The notes below the pieces were generated by a model. The model ran no database searches, had not been told where the DNA came from, and saw only the letters and a list, made by a program, of their open reading frames with translations. From NCBI GenBank assembly GCA_017436785.1, contig JAFSCK010000014.1, forward strand, positions 1 to 64,000: a DNA stretch of 64,000 bases, given 5' to 3'. This document shows positions 56,705 through 64,000 of this stretch, in pieces. Made by a program: the position numbers and the translations under genes. The DNA is from Oscillospiraceae bacterium (GTDB lineage: Bacteria; Bacillota; Clostridia; Oscillospirales; Oscillospiraceae). How positions within the stretch are numbered: the stretch's first letter is position 1; the number at the start of each line of letters is the position of its first letter.

Positions 56705-57781
56705 ATGAGCAACGAAGTCATTATCAAGGATGCGGTAAAGCGCTACGGCGACTTTACGGCTTTGAACGGTGTTTCTCTGGATATCCGGGAGGGCGAATTT
56801 TTCACCCTGCTGGGCCCCTCCGGCTGCGGCAAGACCACGCTGCTGCGCATGATCGCAGGCTTCAACTCCATTGAAGGCGGCGACTTCTACTTCGGCGAAA
56901 AGCGGATCAATGATGTGGCAGCCCACAAGCGGGACATCGGCATGGTGTTCCAGAACTACGCCATTTTCCCCCACCTAACCGTGCGGGAGAACGTTGCCTA
57001 CGGTCTGAAGGCCCGAAAGACCCCCAAGGCTGAGATCAGCAGCCGTGTAGAAGAAGCATTGGAGCTGGTGCAGATCGCCCATCTGGCAGAGCGCAAGCCC
57101 AATGAGCTGTCCGGCGGCCAGCAGCAGCGTGTTGCCTTGGCCCGCGCCTTCGTCATCGAGCCCAGTGTGCTGCTGATGGACGAGCCCCTCAGCAATCTGG
57201 ATGCCAAGCTCCGTGTTCAGATGCGCTCTGTCATCAAGAAGCTCCAGCGCCGTCTTGGCATCACCACCATCTACGTTACCCACGATCAGGAGGAGGCGCT
57301 GGCCATCTCTGACCGTATCGCCGTTATGAAGGATGGCAACATCATGCAGATCGGCACCCCCAATGAGATCTACGCCAAGCCCCAGAATCCCTTCGTTGCC
57401 GGCTTCATCGGTGTCAGCAACTTCATGGACTGCGAGGTTAAGGGCGGCGAAAACGGCCTCGCCGATGTGACCATTCAGGGAGAGCTCTCCATCCAGATCC
57501 CCGTCCGGAAGGCTTACACCGGTAAGGGCAAGATCTCTGCCCGCCCCGAGCAGCTGTTCTTTAGTCAGGAGGGCATGCCCGGTAAGATCCTGTTCTCCAC
57601 CTTCCTTGGCGATTTTATCGAGTATGAAGTAGAACTGGACAACGGTCAGAACCTCATCGTCAATGAGTATACCAAGGACACCACCGAGGTCCACGCCGAC
57701 GGCGAACGGGTACACCTGAGCTTCGATCCTGCCCGCATCAGCCTGTACCGGGCGGACACCGAGGAGGTGCTTTCCCAGTGA
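56705..57781 (+). CDS. ABC importer ATPase
   Basis: A 358-residue nucleotide-binding subunit. Walker A GPSGCGKT is at residues 37-44, the Q-loop in MVFQNYAIFPHLTV, the ABC signature LSGGQQQR, Walker B VLLMDEPLSNLD and the switch His in YVTHDQEEA. A TOBE-like C-terminal domain of about 120 residues follows. The subgroup is that of FbpC/PotA/AfuC transporters. Promiscuous annotation as spoU or spermidine transport is possible, but the neighbours do not support it. The start is taken at 56,705, although the ribosome site (AGAGAGGA) is only moderate. It overlaps the permease gene as GTGA. Confidence 0.92.
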   Translation: MSNEVIIKDAVKRYGDFTALNGVSLDIREGEFFTLLGPSGCGKTTLLRMIAGFNSIEGGDFYFGEKRINDVAAHKRDIGMVFQNYAIFPHLTVRENVAYGLKARKTPKAEISSRVEEALELVQIAHLAERKPNELSGGQQQRVALARAFVIEPSVLLMDEPLSNLDAKLRVQMRSVIKKLQRRLGITTIYVTHDQEEALAISDRIAVMKDGNIMQIGTPNEIYAKPQNPFVAGFIGVSNFMDCEVKGGENGLADVTIQGELSIQIPVRKAYTGKGKISARPEQLFFSQEGMPGKILFSTFLGDFIEYEVELDNGQNLIVNEYTKDTTEVHADGERVHLSFDPARISLYRADTEEVLSQ

Positions 57782-59436
57782 AAGAGCGGTTGGGAAAAGT
57801 CAAGCTTGACTTCTGGTTCTTCACCAAATTCTTTGTCATCGTCAGCATGTGCCTGTTCATCGTGTATCCCTTTTACACGATCCTGACCAAGAGCGTCTTC
57901 TCCAACAAGGTAGAGGGGCTGACCCTTTACAACTTCGTCCGGTTCTTCACCAAGCCCTACTACTACCAGACCCTGATCCGTTCTCTGGTTGTCTGCAGTG
58001 TCACAGTGATCACCACCACCATCATCGGTGTGCCCATTGCCTATGTGATGACCCGTTACAACATTGCGGGCAAACAGATTCTGCACATCTTCATCATCAT
58101 GAGCCTCATGAGCCCTCCCTTCATCGGTGCCTACTCCTGGATCATCCTCATGGGCCGCAACGGTCTTGTTTCCAAGCTGTTTAAGTTCTTCGGTGCCACA
58201 GCCCCCACCATCTACGGCCGGGAGGGCATCATCTTCGTCTTTACGCTGCACCTGTTCCCCTATATCTACCTGTATACCTCCGGCGCCATGAATTCCATCG
58301 ATGCGTCTCTGGAGGAGGCTGCGGAAAACTTGGGTATGAACAAGCTCAAGCGCATCTGGACCATTACCCTGCCCGTCATCCTGCCCTCCATTCTGGCTGG
58401 CTGCGTCATGGTGTTCATGACCGCGCTGGCGGACTTCGGTACCCCCATGCTGCTGGGCGAGGGCTATACCGTCCTGCCCGTGCTGGTGTATAACGAGTAC
58501 ATGTCCGAAAGTGCCGTCAACCCCTACATGGCTTCCGCCCTGTCCGTTATTATCGTCTTCTGTTCTCTGGCGGTTCTGGCTTTCCAGAAGCTGGTCATTG
58601 ACAAGCGCAATTACCAGATGTCCTCCCTGCGGCCCCCGCAGGAAACGGAGCTCCACGGCTGGAAGCGGTTCCTTGTTTCTCTGCCCATTTACATCGTGGT
58701 ATTTCTTGCCTTCCTGCCCCAAATCGTGGTGGTCTGCCAGTCCTTCGTGGAGCGCAGCTTCTCCGGCATGGTCAAGGGCATCAATCTGAATAACTATAAG
58801 GCCATCCTGTCCCGGCTGGGCACCAACATCCGCAACACCTATGTCTTCTCTCTGGTGGCCATTGTCTTCATCATTATTCTGGGCATTCTGGTGTCCTATA
58901 TTCTGGTGCGGAAGAAGGGCAAGGTGGCAAGTCTCATCGATACCCTCATCATGTTCCCCTACGTCATTCCCGGCTCTGTTCTGGGTATTGGTTTGATCGT
59001 GGCCTTTAACCGCAAGCCCATGATCCTAGTGGGCACCTCCGCCATCATGATCATCTCCTACATCGTCCGCAAGCTGCCCTACACCGTCCGTTCCGGCTCG
59101 GCCTTCCTGTACCAGATGGACCCCTCGGTGGAGGAAGCCTCCATCAATCTGGGCGTTTCTCCCATGAAGACCTTCTTCACCGTGACGGCCCGTATGATGC
59201 TGCCCGGAGTCATGTCCGGCGCAGTCCTGAGCTGGATCACCTGCATCAATGAGCTTAGCAGCTCTATCATGCTCTATTCCGGCAAGACCTCCACCATCGC
59301 CGTTGCCATTTATCAGGAAGTCACCCGCATGTCCGACGGCACCGCCGGTGCGCTGGCTACCATCCTCACCGTCACCACCATCATTTCCCTACTGATCGTG
59401 TTCCGCCTGACGAAGGGCAAGGTGAAGATCGTATGA
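57778..59436 (+). CDS. ABC importer permease, two fused transmembrane units
   Basis: A 552-residue permease with about twelve membrane helices, made of two tandem binding-protein-dependent transport domains (about 60-270 and 340-545). Each carries an EAA-type coupling loop: EEAAENLGMNKLKRIWTITL near residue 181 and EEASINLGVSPMKTFF near 459. Fusion of both half-permeases into one chain is typical of the FbpB/AfuB group, so no partner is missing. The GTG start overlaps the ATPase stop and is preceded by GAGGAGG. The stop overlaps the HAD gene as ATGA, so transporter and phosphatase are translationally coupled. Confidence 0.92.
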   Translation: MKERLGKVKLDFWFFTKFFVIVSMCLFIVYPFYTILTKSVFSNKVEGLTLYNFVRFFTKPYYYQTLIRSLVVCSVTVITTTIIGVPIAYVMTRYNIAGKQILHIFIIMSLMSPPFIGAYSWIILMGRNGLVSKLFKFFGATAPTIYGREGIIFVFTLHLFPYIYLYTSGAMNSIDASLEEAAENLGMNKLKRIWTITLPVILPSILAGCVMVFMTALADFGTPMLLGEGYTVLPVLVYNEYMSESAVNPYMASALSVIIVFCSLAVLAFQKLVIDKRNYQMSSLRPPQETELHGWKRFLVSLPIYIVVFLAFLPQIVVVCQSFVERSFSGMVKGINLNNYKAILSRLGTNIRNTYVFSLVAIVFIIILGILVSYILVRKKGKVASLIDTLIMFPYVIPGSVLGIGLIVAFNRKPMILVGTSAIMIISYIVRKLPYTVRSGSAFLYQMDPSVEEASINLGVSPMKTFFTVTARMMLPGVMSGAVLSWITCINELSSSIMLYSGKTSTIAVAIYQEVTRMSDGTAGALATILTVTTIISLLIVFRLTKGKVKIV

Positions 59437-60047
59437 TCCGCAATATCCTCTTCGATATGGGAAATGTCCTGATCCATTTCGACCGGAATGCCTTTCTGAA
59501 CCGGTTGGACGTTTCCGAAGAAGAAAAGCAGCTTCTGCTGCGGGAGGTTTTCCTCAGCGTGGAATGGGTCCAGATGGATCGGGGCACACTGGAAGAACCG
59601 GAGGCGGAAATTCTCATGTGCAAGCGGCTTCCTCAGCACCTCCATGCTGCCGTTCATGAGCTGGTGTCCCTGTGGGATGAGCCCATGCTGCCCATTGCCG
59701 GCATGGCCCAGCTGGCAGAAGAGCTGAAAGTCAAGGGCTATCGTCTTTATCTGCTGTCCAATGCCAGCGTCCGTCAACACGAATACTGGCCCAAGATCCC
59801 CGGCTGGCAGTATTTTGACGGAAAGATCATTTCTGCCGACGAAAAGGTGATGAAGCCCCACCCGGATTATTACCGCCGCGCCCTGTCCCGGTTTGGTCTG
59901 AAGCCGGAGGAATGCTTCTTCATCGACGACGTTCCCGCCAATATCGAAGGTGCCCTCTACTGCGGCATCCCCGGTGCCGTATTCCACGGCGATGTCACGC
60001 TCCTGCGCCGCCAAATGCAGCAATCCGGTATTTCTATCCGTTTGTAA
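59433..60047 (+). CDS. HAD-superfamily sugar phosphatase (YihX-like)
   Basis: A 204-residue cytosolic phosphatase. The nucleophile Asp8 is in LFDMGNVLIHFD, the motif II Ser/Thr in LLSNASVRQHE, the Lys in ISADEKVMKPHPD and the motif IV acids in CFFIDDVPANIE. The DMGN motif (Asn in place of the usual second acid) and the cap resemble YihX-type alpha-D-glucose-1-phosphate phosphatases, so hexose phosphate is a likely substrate. It is encoded directly after the permease with overlapping codons and followed by the phosphohexomutase. Together they suggest uptake of a phosphorylated sugar and its dephosphorylation or isomerisation. Confidence 0.85.
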   Translation: MIRNILFDMGNVLIHFDRNAFLNRLDVSEEEKQLLLREVFLSVEWVQMDRGTLEEPEAEILMCKRLPQHLHAAVHELVSLWDEPMLPIAGMAQLAEELKVKGYRLYLLSNASVRQHEYWPKIPGWQYFDGKIISADEKVMKPHPDYYRRALSRFGLKPEECFFIDDVPANIEGALYCGIPGAVFHGDVTLLRRQMQQSGISIRL

Positions 60048-60055
60048 AACAAAAA

Positions 60056-60087
60056 CTGCAGGGCGGGGTCATACCTCCGCCCTGCAG
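60056..60087. other. Perfect hairpin between the HAD and mutase genes
   Basis: CTGCAGGGCGG (60056-60066) pairs with CCGCCCTGCAG (60077-60087). A T-run is present only on the minus strand (TTTTTG), so it is a terminator for antisense transcription or a processing site in the plus-strand operon. Confidence 0.55.
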
Positions 60088-60120
60088 CCGTATCCTGATA
60101 TTTGAGAAAAGAGGAAAAGC

Positions 60121-61533
60121 ATGGTCAAATTCGGAACCGGCGGATGGCGGGCCATCATCGCCGACGGCTTTACCAAGGAAAATATCCGTCTTCTGACAGC
60201 TGGCCTGTGTGCCCTGATGAAAAAGGAGGGGCACAGCGGCTCCACCGTTTGCTTAGGCTACGACCGCCGCTTTTTGTCCAAGGAATCCATGTTTTGGGCC
60301 GCGGAGGTGCTGGCAGGCTACGGCTTCCACCCCTATATCATCAACCGCTCGGTTCCCACCCCCATGGTCATGTTCACCGTAAAGCGGATGGGCCTTCCCT
60401 ACGGCATGGCTATCACCGCCAGCCATAATCCCGCCATTTATAATGGCATCAAGGTTTTCACCAAAGGAGGCCGGGATGCCGACCAGACCGTGACCCGGAA
60501 AATCGAAGCCGAGATTGAAAAACTCCGCCCCGAGGAGATCAAAAGCATCCCCTATGCCGAGGCGCTGACCTCCGGCATCGTCCGGGAGGGCTATCCCTTC
60601 AACGAATACATTGACAGCATTCTGGACATGGTGGAGATCGGCATGATCAAATCCGCCCGGCTGCGGATCGCCATCGACCCCATGTACGGTGTCAGCTACA
60701 ACAGCCTGCAGACCATCCTCATGACCTGCCGCTGTGATGTGAATGTGATCCACGAGCAGCACGACACCCTTTTCGGCGGCCGGATGCCCGCTCCCAGTGA
60801 GGATGCCCTGAAGCTGCTGGCAAACTATGTGGTGGACAATCGGTGTCATCTGGGCATCGCCACCGACGGCGACGCAGACCGGCTGGGTGTCATCGACGAA
60901 AACGGACAGTATCTCCACGCCAATACCCTGCTGGTGCTGCTGTATTACTATTTCCTCCAATACCGCAGCTGGCGGGGTCCCTGCGTCCGCAACAATTCCA
61001 CCACCCACCTTTTGGACCGGGTGGCCGCAGATTTCGGTGAAGAATGCCACGAGGTTCCTGTGGGCTTCAAATATGTTTCTGCAAAAATGGCCGAAACCGG
61101 AGCCATCATCGGCGGCGAGTCCTCCGGCGGCATGGCCGTTAAGGGCCACATCCCCGGCAAGGATGGCATCTATGCGGCAGCGCTGCTGGTAGAAATGCTG
61201 GCCGTCACCGGCAAATCCGTATCCCAGCTCTACCGGGAGATCACCCAGCGCTACGGCATGCTGTACTATGAAGAAATCTCCCTCCAAATGACCCCGCAGC
61301 GGAAAGCGGAACTGCAAAAAATGGTCTTTGAGGACGGTCAGCTGCCCAATTTCGTAGAGACTGTGGTGAAAATCAACCGGGAGGATGGCTGCAAGGTCTA
61401 TTTTGAAGACGGCAGCTGGGTGATTTGCCGCTTCTCCGGTACAGAGCCCCTGCTGCGTATCGCTGCAGAAGGCAATACCCAGCATCAGGCCAAAAACTAT
61501 GTCCAGCTCTGGCGCTCCCTGCTGGGACTGTAA
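60121..61533 (+). CDS. Phosphoglucomutase/phosphomannomutase family protein
   Basis: A 470-residue alpha-D-phosphohexomutase that moves phosphate between C1 and C6. The catalytic Ser101 lies in ITASHNPAIYNGIK, the metal-binding loop in IATDGDADRLG, the sugar-binding loop in IGGESSGGMAVKG and the phosphate-binding loop in CRFSGTEPLLRI. All are intact. The length is short for full-size bacterial PGM2 but normal for the phosphoglucomutase/phosphomannomutase family. AGAGGAAAAGC precedes the ATG. It closes the importer operon and would link imported sugar 1-phosphate to glycolysis as the 6-phosphate. Exact sugar specificity cannot be read from motifs. Confidence 0.9.
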   Translation: MVKFGTGGWRAIIADGFTKENIRLLTAGLCALMKKEGHSGSTVCLGYDRRFLSKESMFWAAEVLAGYGFHPYIINRSVPTPMVMFTVKRMGLPYGMAITASHNPAIYNGIKVFTKGGRDADQTVTRKIEAEIEKLRPEEIKSIPYAEALTSGIVREGYPFNEYIDSILDMVEIGMIKSARLRIAIDPMYGVSYNSLQTILMTCRCDVNVIHEQHDTLFGGRMPAPSEDALKLLANYVVDNRCHLGIATDGDADRLGVIDENGQYLHANTLLVLLYYYFLQYRSWRGPCVRNNSTTHLLDRVAADFGEECHEVPVGFKYVSAKMAETGAIIGGESSGGMAVKGHIPGKDGIYAAALLVEMLAVTGKSVSQLYREITQRYGMLYYEEISLQMTPQRKAELQKMVFEDGQLPNFVETVVKINREDGCKVYFEDGSWVICRFSGTEPLLRIAAEGNTQHQAKNYVQLWRSLLGL

Positions 61534-61564
61534 ATGGGCATTTATCGGTCTGTCGAAAGATAGC

Positions 61565-61717
61565 TGTCATTGCGAACCAGTCCGCAGACTGGTGTGGCAA
61601 TCCCCTTCAAATATCCGCGCAGAAACTTGAAACAATACATTCCGGAAACTTGCAGGGGATTGCACCACAGGCATTCCCTTCGGTCCCACGTCGGGCTTCG
61701 CCCTCCTCGCAATGACA
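61565..61717. repeat. MITE-like 153-bp element with 11-bp terminal inverted repeats
   Basis: TGTCATTGCGA (61565-61575) and TCGCAATGACA (61707-61717) are perfect terminal inverted repeats. Internally GTGTGGCAATCCCC (61593 onward) and GGGGATTGCACCACA (61654 onward) are a further imperfect inverted pair. No gene is present. Elements with CATTGCGA ends and a GGCAATCCC core are familiar as dispersed repeats in Oscillospiraceae genomes. Confidence 0.75.
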
Positions 61718-61759
61718 TGCAATGTTCGATACAGCGCGATAAATTACGGTTTACAAAAA

Positions 61760-61791
61760 CCAGCCGGACAGGTTTCTGTCCGGCTGGGTGT
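61760..61791. terminator. Bidirectional terminator between the mutase and 3H-repressor genes
   Basis: CCAGCCGGACAG (61760-61771) pairs perfectly with CTGTCCGGCTGG (61776-61787) around GTTT. GTGTTTTAT follows on the plus strand and TTTTTG on the minus strand. It serves the convergent genes ending at 61,533 and 61,793. Confidence 0.88.
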
Positions 61792-61792
61792 T

Positions 61793-62311
61793 TTATATCA
61801 GATATCCTTTTTCCGTCAGTTCCTGCTGAATCAGGTCCAGCAGCTTTTCCGAGGGGGCTGCTACGGTGTGATAGTGGCAGTCATCTGTCAGGACCTTCAG
61901 CGGATTGTCCCGACAGGCGGAGAGCTTCTCTGCAAAATCCCGGGCATCCTGCGGGGTTTCGATCAGCAGGTCCACCTGAATGTAGCCATAGATCTCATGC
62001 TCCACCGCCACATCCAGCACTTTTCCCCCCAGCTCTATGATGGTCAAAAATTCCTCCAGCACCTGCCCGGTGGTGTGCTTGACGTAAAACACCCGCTTGG
62101 GCTGGGTGTTTTCGGATTCTGCCGTACGATAGAGGTAACCCTTGTTGGTAGAAAGAATGCTGTGATTCTCCGCCCGCATCAGGGCAATGTCCTGCACAAT
62201 AACCTGCCGGCTGACACCGAAGGCCTTTGCCAGCGCTGTGCCCGACAGGGGCGCTCCCTGTTCCTTCAATAATTGCAGGATCTGCATTCTGCGTTTTTCA
62301 CCAGTCAACAT
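61793..62311 (-). CDS. niaR: HTH-3H domain repressor (NiaR-like)
   Basis: A 172-residue regulator with an N-terminal HTH (RRMQILQLLKEQGAPLSGTA, then LAKAFGVSRQVIVQDIALM) and a C-terminal 3H domain whose three conserved histidines are visible: VKHTTGQ, VAVEHEIYG and the CHYHTV segment. In Bacillota such proteins are nicotinate-responsive repressors of NAD genes (NiaR/YrxA). The ATG at 62,311 is used because AAGGGGGA lies eight to ten bases upstream; ATG codons further upstream lack this. It is divergent from a membrane transporter, which is likely its target. Nicotinate as ligand is inferred from the family. Confidence 0.85.
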   Translation of the reverse strand: MLTGEKRRMQILQLLKEQGAPLSGTALAKAFGVSRQVIVQDIALMRAENHSILSTNKGYLYRTAESENTQPKRVFYVKHTTGQVLEEFLTIIELGGKVLDVAVEHEIYGYIQVDLLIETPQDARDFAEKLSACRDNPLKVLTDDCHYHTVAAPSEKLLDLIQQELTEKGYLI

Positions 62312-62373
62312 CGGTATTTCCCCCTTTTCTTTCTTCATTTTTACCATATTTCCGTAAGAAAGTCAATTCCATC

Positions 62374-62429
62374 TTGACAAGGAAAAAACAGAGGGTATAA
62401 TTGTCTATGCAACTGACAAGACACCTGCG
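62374..62429 (+). promoter_or_regulatory. Promoter and possible NiaR operator of the EIIC-like transporter gene
   Basis: TTGACA (62374-62379), 16-bp spacer, TATAAT (62396-62401). Overlapping the start region are TTGTC (62401-62405) and GACAA (62415-62419), and reversed 62412-62429 contains GGTGTCTTGTCA, similar in type to the TGTCTTGACA cores described for NiaR sites. TCTTGACAAGG also surrounds the -35 box. The exact operator is inferred. Confidence 0.6.
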
Positions 62430-62451
62430 TTTACAGAAATGGAGTACTTAC

Positions 62452-63531
62452 ATGAAAGCATTTTTAAAGCGTAAAAACATCGTTTTCTCTGCCAAGCGCT
62501 ACGGCATTGATGCGCTGGGCGCAATGGCACAGGGCCTGTTCTGCTCCCTGCTGATCGGCACCATCGTCAAAACACTGGGCCAGCAGTTTGCCATCCCCTT
62601 CCTTGTGGAGGTGGGCAGCTACTGCTCCGCCATGAGCGGTCCCGCCATGGCCATCGCCATCGGCTACGCCCTGCAGGCACCGCCTCTGGTGCTGTTCTCT
62701 CTGGCAACAGTTGGCTATGCCGCCAATGCCCTTGGCTCCACTACCCTCTCCGGCTCCGCCGGTGCCGGCGGCCCGCTGGCAGTTCTCTTCATCGCCATTA
62801 TCGCCGCGGAATGCGGCAAGGCAGTCTCTAAAGAGACCAAGGTGGACATTCTGGTAACTCCCGCCGTCACCATTCTCACCGGCGTGGGCCTGTCTGCTCT
62901 CATCGCCCCCGCCATCGGCACCGCCGCCTCCTCTGTGGGCGAATTTGTGGAATGGGCCACCATCCTACAGCCCTTCTGGATGGGCATTCTGGTCTCCGTA
63001 TCCGTGGGCATCGCTTTGACTCTGCCCATCTCCTCCGCCGCCATCTGTGCTGCGCTGGGTCTGACGGGACTGGCCGGCGGCGCTGCCGTGGCTGGCTGCT
63101 GCGCCCAGATGGTAGGCTTCGCCGTGCTGTCCTTCCGGGAAAACCGCTGGGGCGGTCTGGTCAGTCAGGGTCTCGGCACCTCTATGCTCCAGATGGGCAA
63201 CATCGTCCGTAACCCCAAAATCTGGATTCCTCCCACGCTGGCCGCTGCCATCACCGGTCCCATTGCCACCTGCCTGTTCCAATTCCAGATGAACGACCCC
63301 TCCGGCGGCGTTGCCTCCGGCATGGGTACCTGCGGCATGGTGGGACCCATCGGCGTCTACGCCGGCTGGGTCAATGACGTAGCCACCGGAGCCAAGGCTG
63401 CCATCACCGGCACAGACTGGCTGGCTATGGCCCTGATCTGCTTTATCCTTCCCGCTGTTTTGAGCTGGGCCATCGGCATCGCCTGCCGAAAGATGGGCTG
63501 GATCAAGGACGGCGACCTGAAGCTGGATTGA
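62452..63531 (+). CDS. EIIC-type (PTS_EIIC_2 family) membrane transporter
   Basis: A 359-residue polytopic membrane protein with about ten hydrophobic segments and many Gly/Ala-rich helices (AIAIGYALQAPPLVLFSLAT, GAGGPLAVLFIAIIAAECGK). The sequence fits the EIIC-like family annotated as PTS sugar transporter subunit IIC, but no EIIA, EIIB or phosphorylation Cys/His domain is encoded nearby. The ATG at 62,452 follows GGAG by nine bases. Regulation by the divergent 3H repressor would point to niacin or a related precursor as substrate and not a PTS sugar. That is inference from neighbourhood. Confidence 0.75.
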   Translation: MKAFLKRKNIVFSAKRYGIDALGAMAQGLFCSLLIGTIVKTLGQQFAIPFLVEVGSYCSAMSGPAMAIAIGYALQAPPLVLFSLATVGYAANALGSTTLSGSAGAGGPLAVLFIAIIAAECGKAVSKETKVDILVTPAVTILTGVGLSALIAPAIGTAASSVGEFVEWATILQPFWMGILVSVSVGIALTLPISSAAICAALGLTGLAGGAAVAGCCAQMVGFAVLSFRENRWGGLVSQGLGTSMLQMGNIVRNPKIWIPPTLAAAITGPIATCLFQFQMNDPSGGVASGMGTCGMVGPIGVYAGWVNDVATGAKAAITGTDWLAMALICFILPAVLSWAIGIACRKMGWIKDGDLKLD

Positions 63532-63544
63532 TCGGTAATTCACG

Positions 63545-63568
63545 GGAGGGTCAAGACCCTCCCCTACG
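63545..63568. repeat. Palindromic repeat with CCCCTACG border
   Basis: GGGAGGGTC (63545-63553) and GACCCTCCC (63555-63563, sharing the central A's) form a hairpin, followed by CTACG. It is related in layout to the CGTAGGGG unit at 56541-56567 in inverse orientation. Confidence 0.45.
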
Positions 63569-63573
63569 AACAA

Positions 63574-63607
63574 AAGAACCTCCCGCCACATTATGCGACG
63601 GGAGGTT
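63574..63607 (-). terminator. Terminator of the NhaC-like gene
   Basis: AACCTCCCG (63577-63585) pairs perfectly with CGGGAGGTT (63599-63607). On the minus strand the stem is followed by CTTTTG. It lies 10 bp after the stop codon of the minus-strand gene. Confidence 0.82.
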
Positions 63608-63617
63608 TGCTATGTCC

Positions 63618-64000
63618 TTACTGCTTTTCCTTGATGAGGAAGATTGCGATCAGGGAGCTGACCAGCAGCAGGTAGGGATAGAACAGATACTGCATGATAT
63701 TGAATGCCGACAGGGTCACACCCAGCTCTGCGGCAGCGGAGATGGCCACCAGCATCTGGGCACCGTAGGGGATCACACCTTGGAAGATGCAGGAGAAGGT
63801 ATCCAGCAGGCAGGCAGCGCGCTTGGGGCTGATGCCGTATTCCTCGCTCATTTCTTTGGCGATGGGGTTTGCCATAACGATGGCCACGGTGTTGTTGGCG
63901 GTGGCGATATCCATAGCGCCAACCAGCAGGCCCATGCCCAGCTGACCGCCCTTGCGGCCCTTGAACAGGCTCTGAATGAAGCTCAGCAGCGCATCGAAGC
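63618..64000 (-). CDS. NhaC-family Na+/H+ antiporter, C-terminal part
   Basis: The reading frame runs off the right window edge, and the last 127 or so residues are visible. The segment GMGLLVGAMDIATANNTVAI, then PKRAACLLDTFSCIFQGVIP and a final hydrophobic helix (LFYPYLLLVSSLIAIFLI) match the C-terminal half of NhaC-type sodium/proton antiporters, with the conserved D-x-ATANNT region intact. The N-terminal part and start codon are outside the window. It ends just before a terminator and is convergent with the EIIC-like gene. The exchanged ion or substrate (sodium, or an organic acid in some NhaC relatives) cannot be settled from this part. Confidence 0.82.
   Translation of the reverse strand, partial: FDALLSFIQSLFKGRKGGQLGMGLLVGAMDIATANNTVAIVMANPIAKEMSEEYGISPKRAACLLDTFSCIFQGVIPYGAQMLVAISAAAELGVTLSAFNIMQYLFYPYLLLVSSLIAIFLIKEKQ

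Noticed and set aside
55401..59436. Ferric-iron ABC transporter
   Set aside because: The protein family alone would allow it, but overlapping HAD phosphatase and phosphohexomutase genes and no visible Fur-like box make a sugar-phosphate substrate more likely. Kept as an alternative, not as the call.
60056..60087. Terminator splitting the importer operon before the mutase gene
   Set aside because: The stem is perfect but the plus strand has no T-run; T's occur only on the minus strand. Reported as a hairpin without assuming termination.
1..64000. rRNA and tRNA genes
   Set aside because: No rRNA signature and no cloverleaf with a recognisable T-arm was found by reading. Short rRNA-spacer-like wording near 47,190 is not an rRNA gene.

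Overview
The window reads as a chromosome segment from a gut-type, spore-lineage Bacillota (Clostridia, probably Oscillospiraceae). Supporting signs are the moderately high GC content, strong AGGAGG ribosome sites, a small acid-soluble spore protein (SASP) gene, and the palindromic intergenic repeats typical of that group. Species cannot be named from sequence reading alone.

Bases 1 to about 49,737 are the right-hand part of an integrative and conjugative element (ICE) of the Tn1549/CTn type; its left end lies outside the window. The first block (3-11,962) is the mating apparatus: a TnpW tail, a truncated VirD4 coupling protein, Maff2, a VirB6/TrbL-like channel protein, PrgI, the VirB4 ATPase, an NlpC/P60 hydrolase, accessory membrane proteins and topoisomerase III. 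The second block (12,038-24,599) carries DNA-processing and establishment genes: an ArdC/YodL protein, TTRAP, a 2,873-residue methylase/helicase with a TnpV gene nested in another frame, DUF3849, MobC and CD1845. An AbiEi/AbiEii toxin-antitoxin pair with a palindromic promoter follows, then the relaxase, an oriT-like hairpin cluster and an XRE regulator.

The cargo (28,378-46,249) is a signalling and surface module. It holds a SLOG protein, a LytTR response regulator convergent with a GHKL histidine kinase, and then a long same-strand gene run. The run encodes a 2,541-residue secreted protein (Cys/His-rich, leucine-rich and GLUG modules), a membrane-anchored small protein, three tandem secreted paralogues that share a domain with the C-terminal region of the giant protein, a second membrane-anchored small protein and an LPETG wall-anchored protein. 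A GAF-SARP regulator follows, with an array of 11-bp-phased repeats behind it. The set looks like an ICE-encoded surface appendage or adhesin system that I cannot match to a named system.

The element ends with a sigma factor, a roughly 650-bp gene-free stretch packed with RNA-like secondary structure, a 57-residue ORF and a large serine recombinase that stops 11 bp before the junction. The junction falls inside a SASP gene, whose 5' part survives on the minus strand.

From 49,838 to 64,000 the content is ordinary carbohydrate metabolism. On the minus strand are a GH2 glycosidase, a TetR regulator, a NagA-like deacetylase and an aldose-1-epimerase-like protein. Divergent from these is an ABC importer operon ending in a HAD phosphatase and a phosphohexomutase, which suggests a sugar-phosphate substrate. 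Then come a 3H-domain repressor divergent from an EIIC-type membrane transporter, and an NhaC antiporter cut by the window end. I saw no rRNA, tRNA or CRISPR array.
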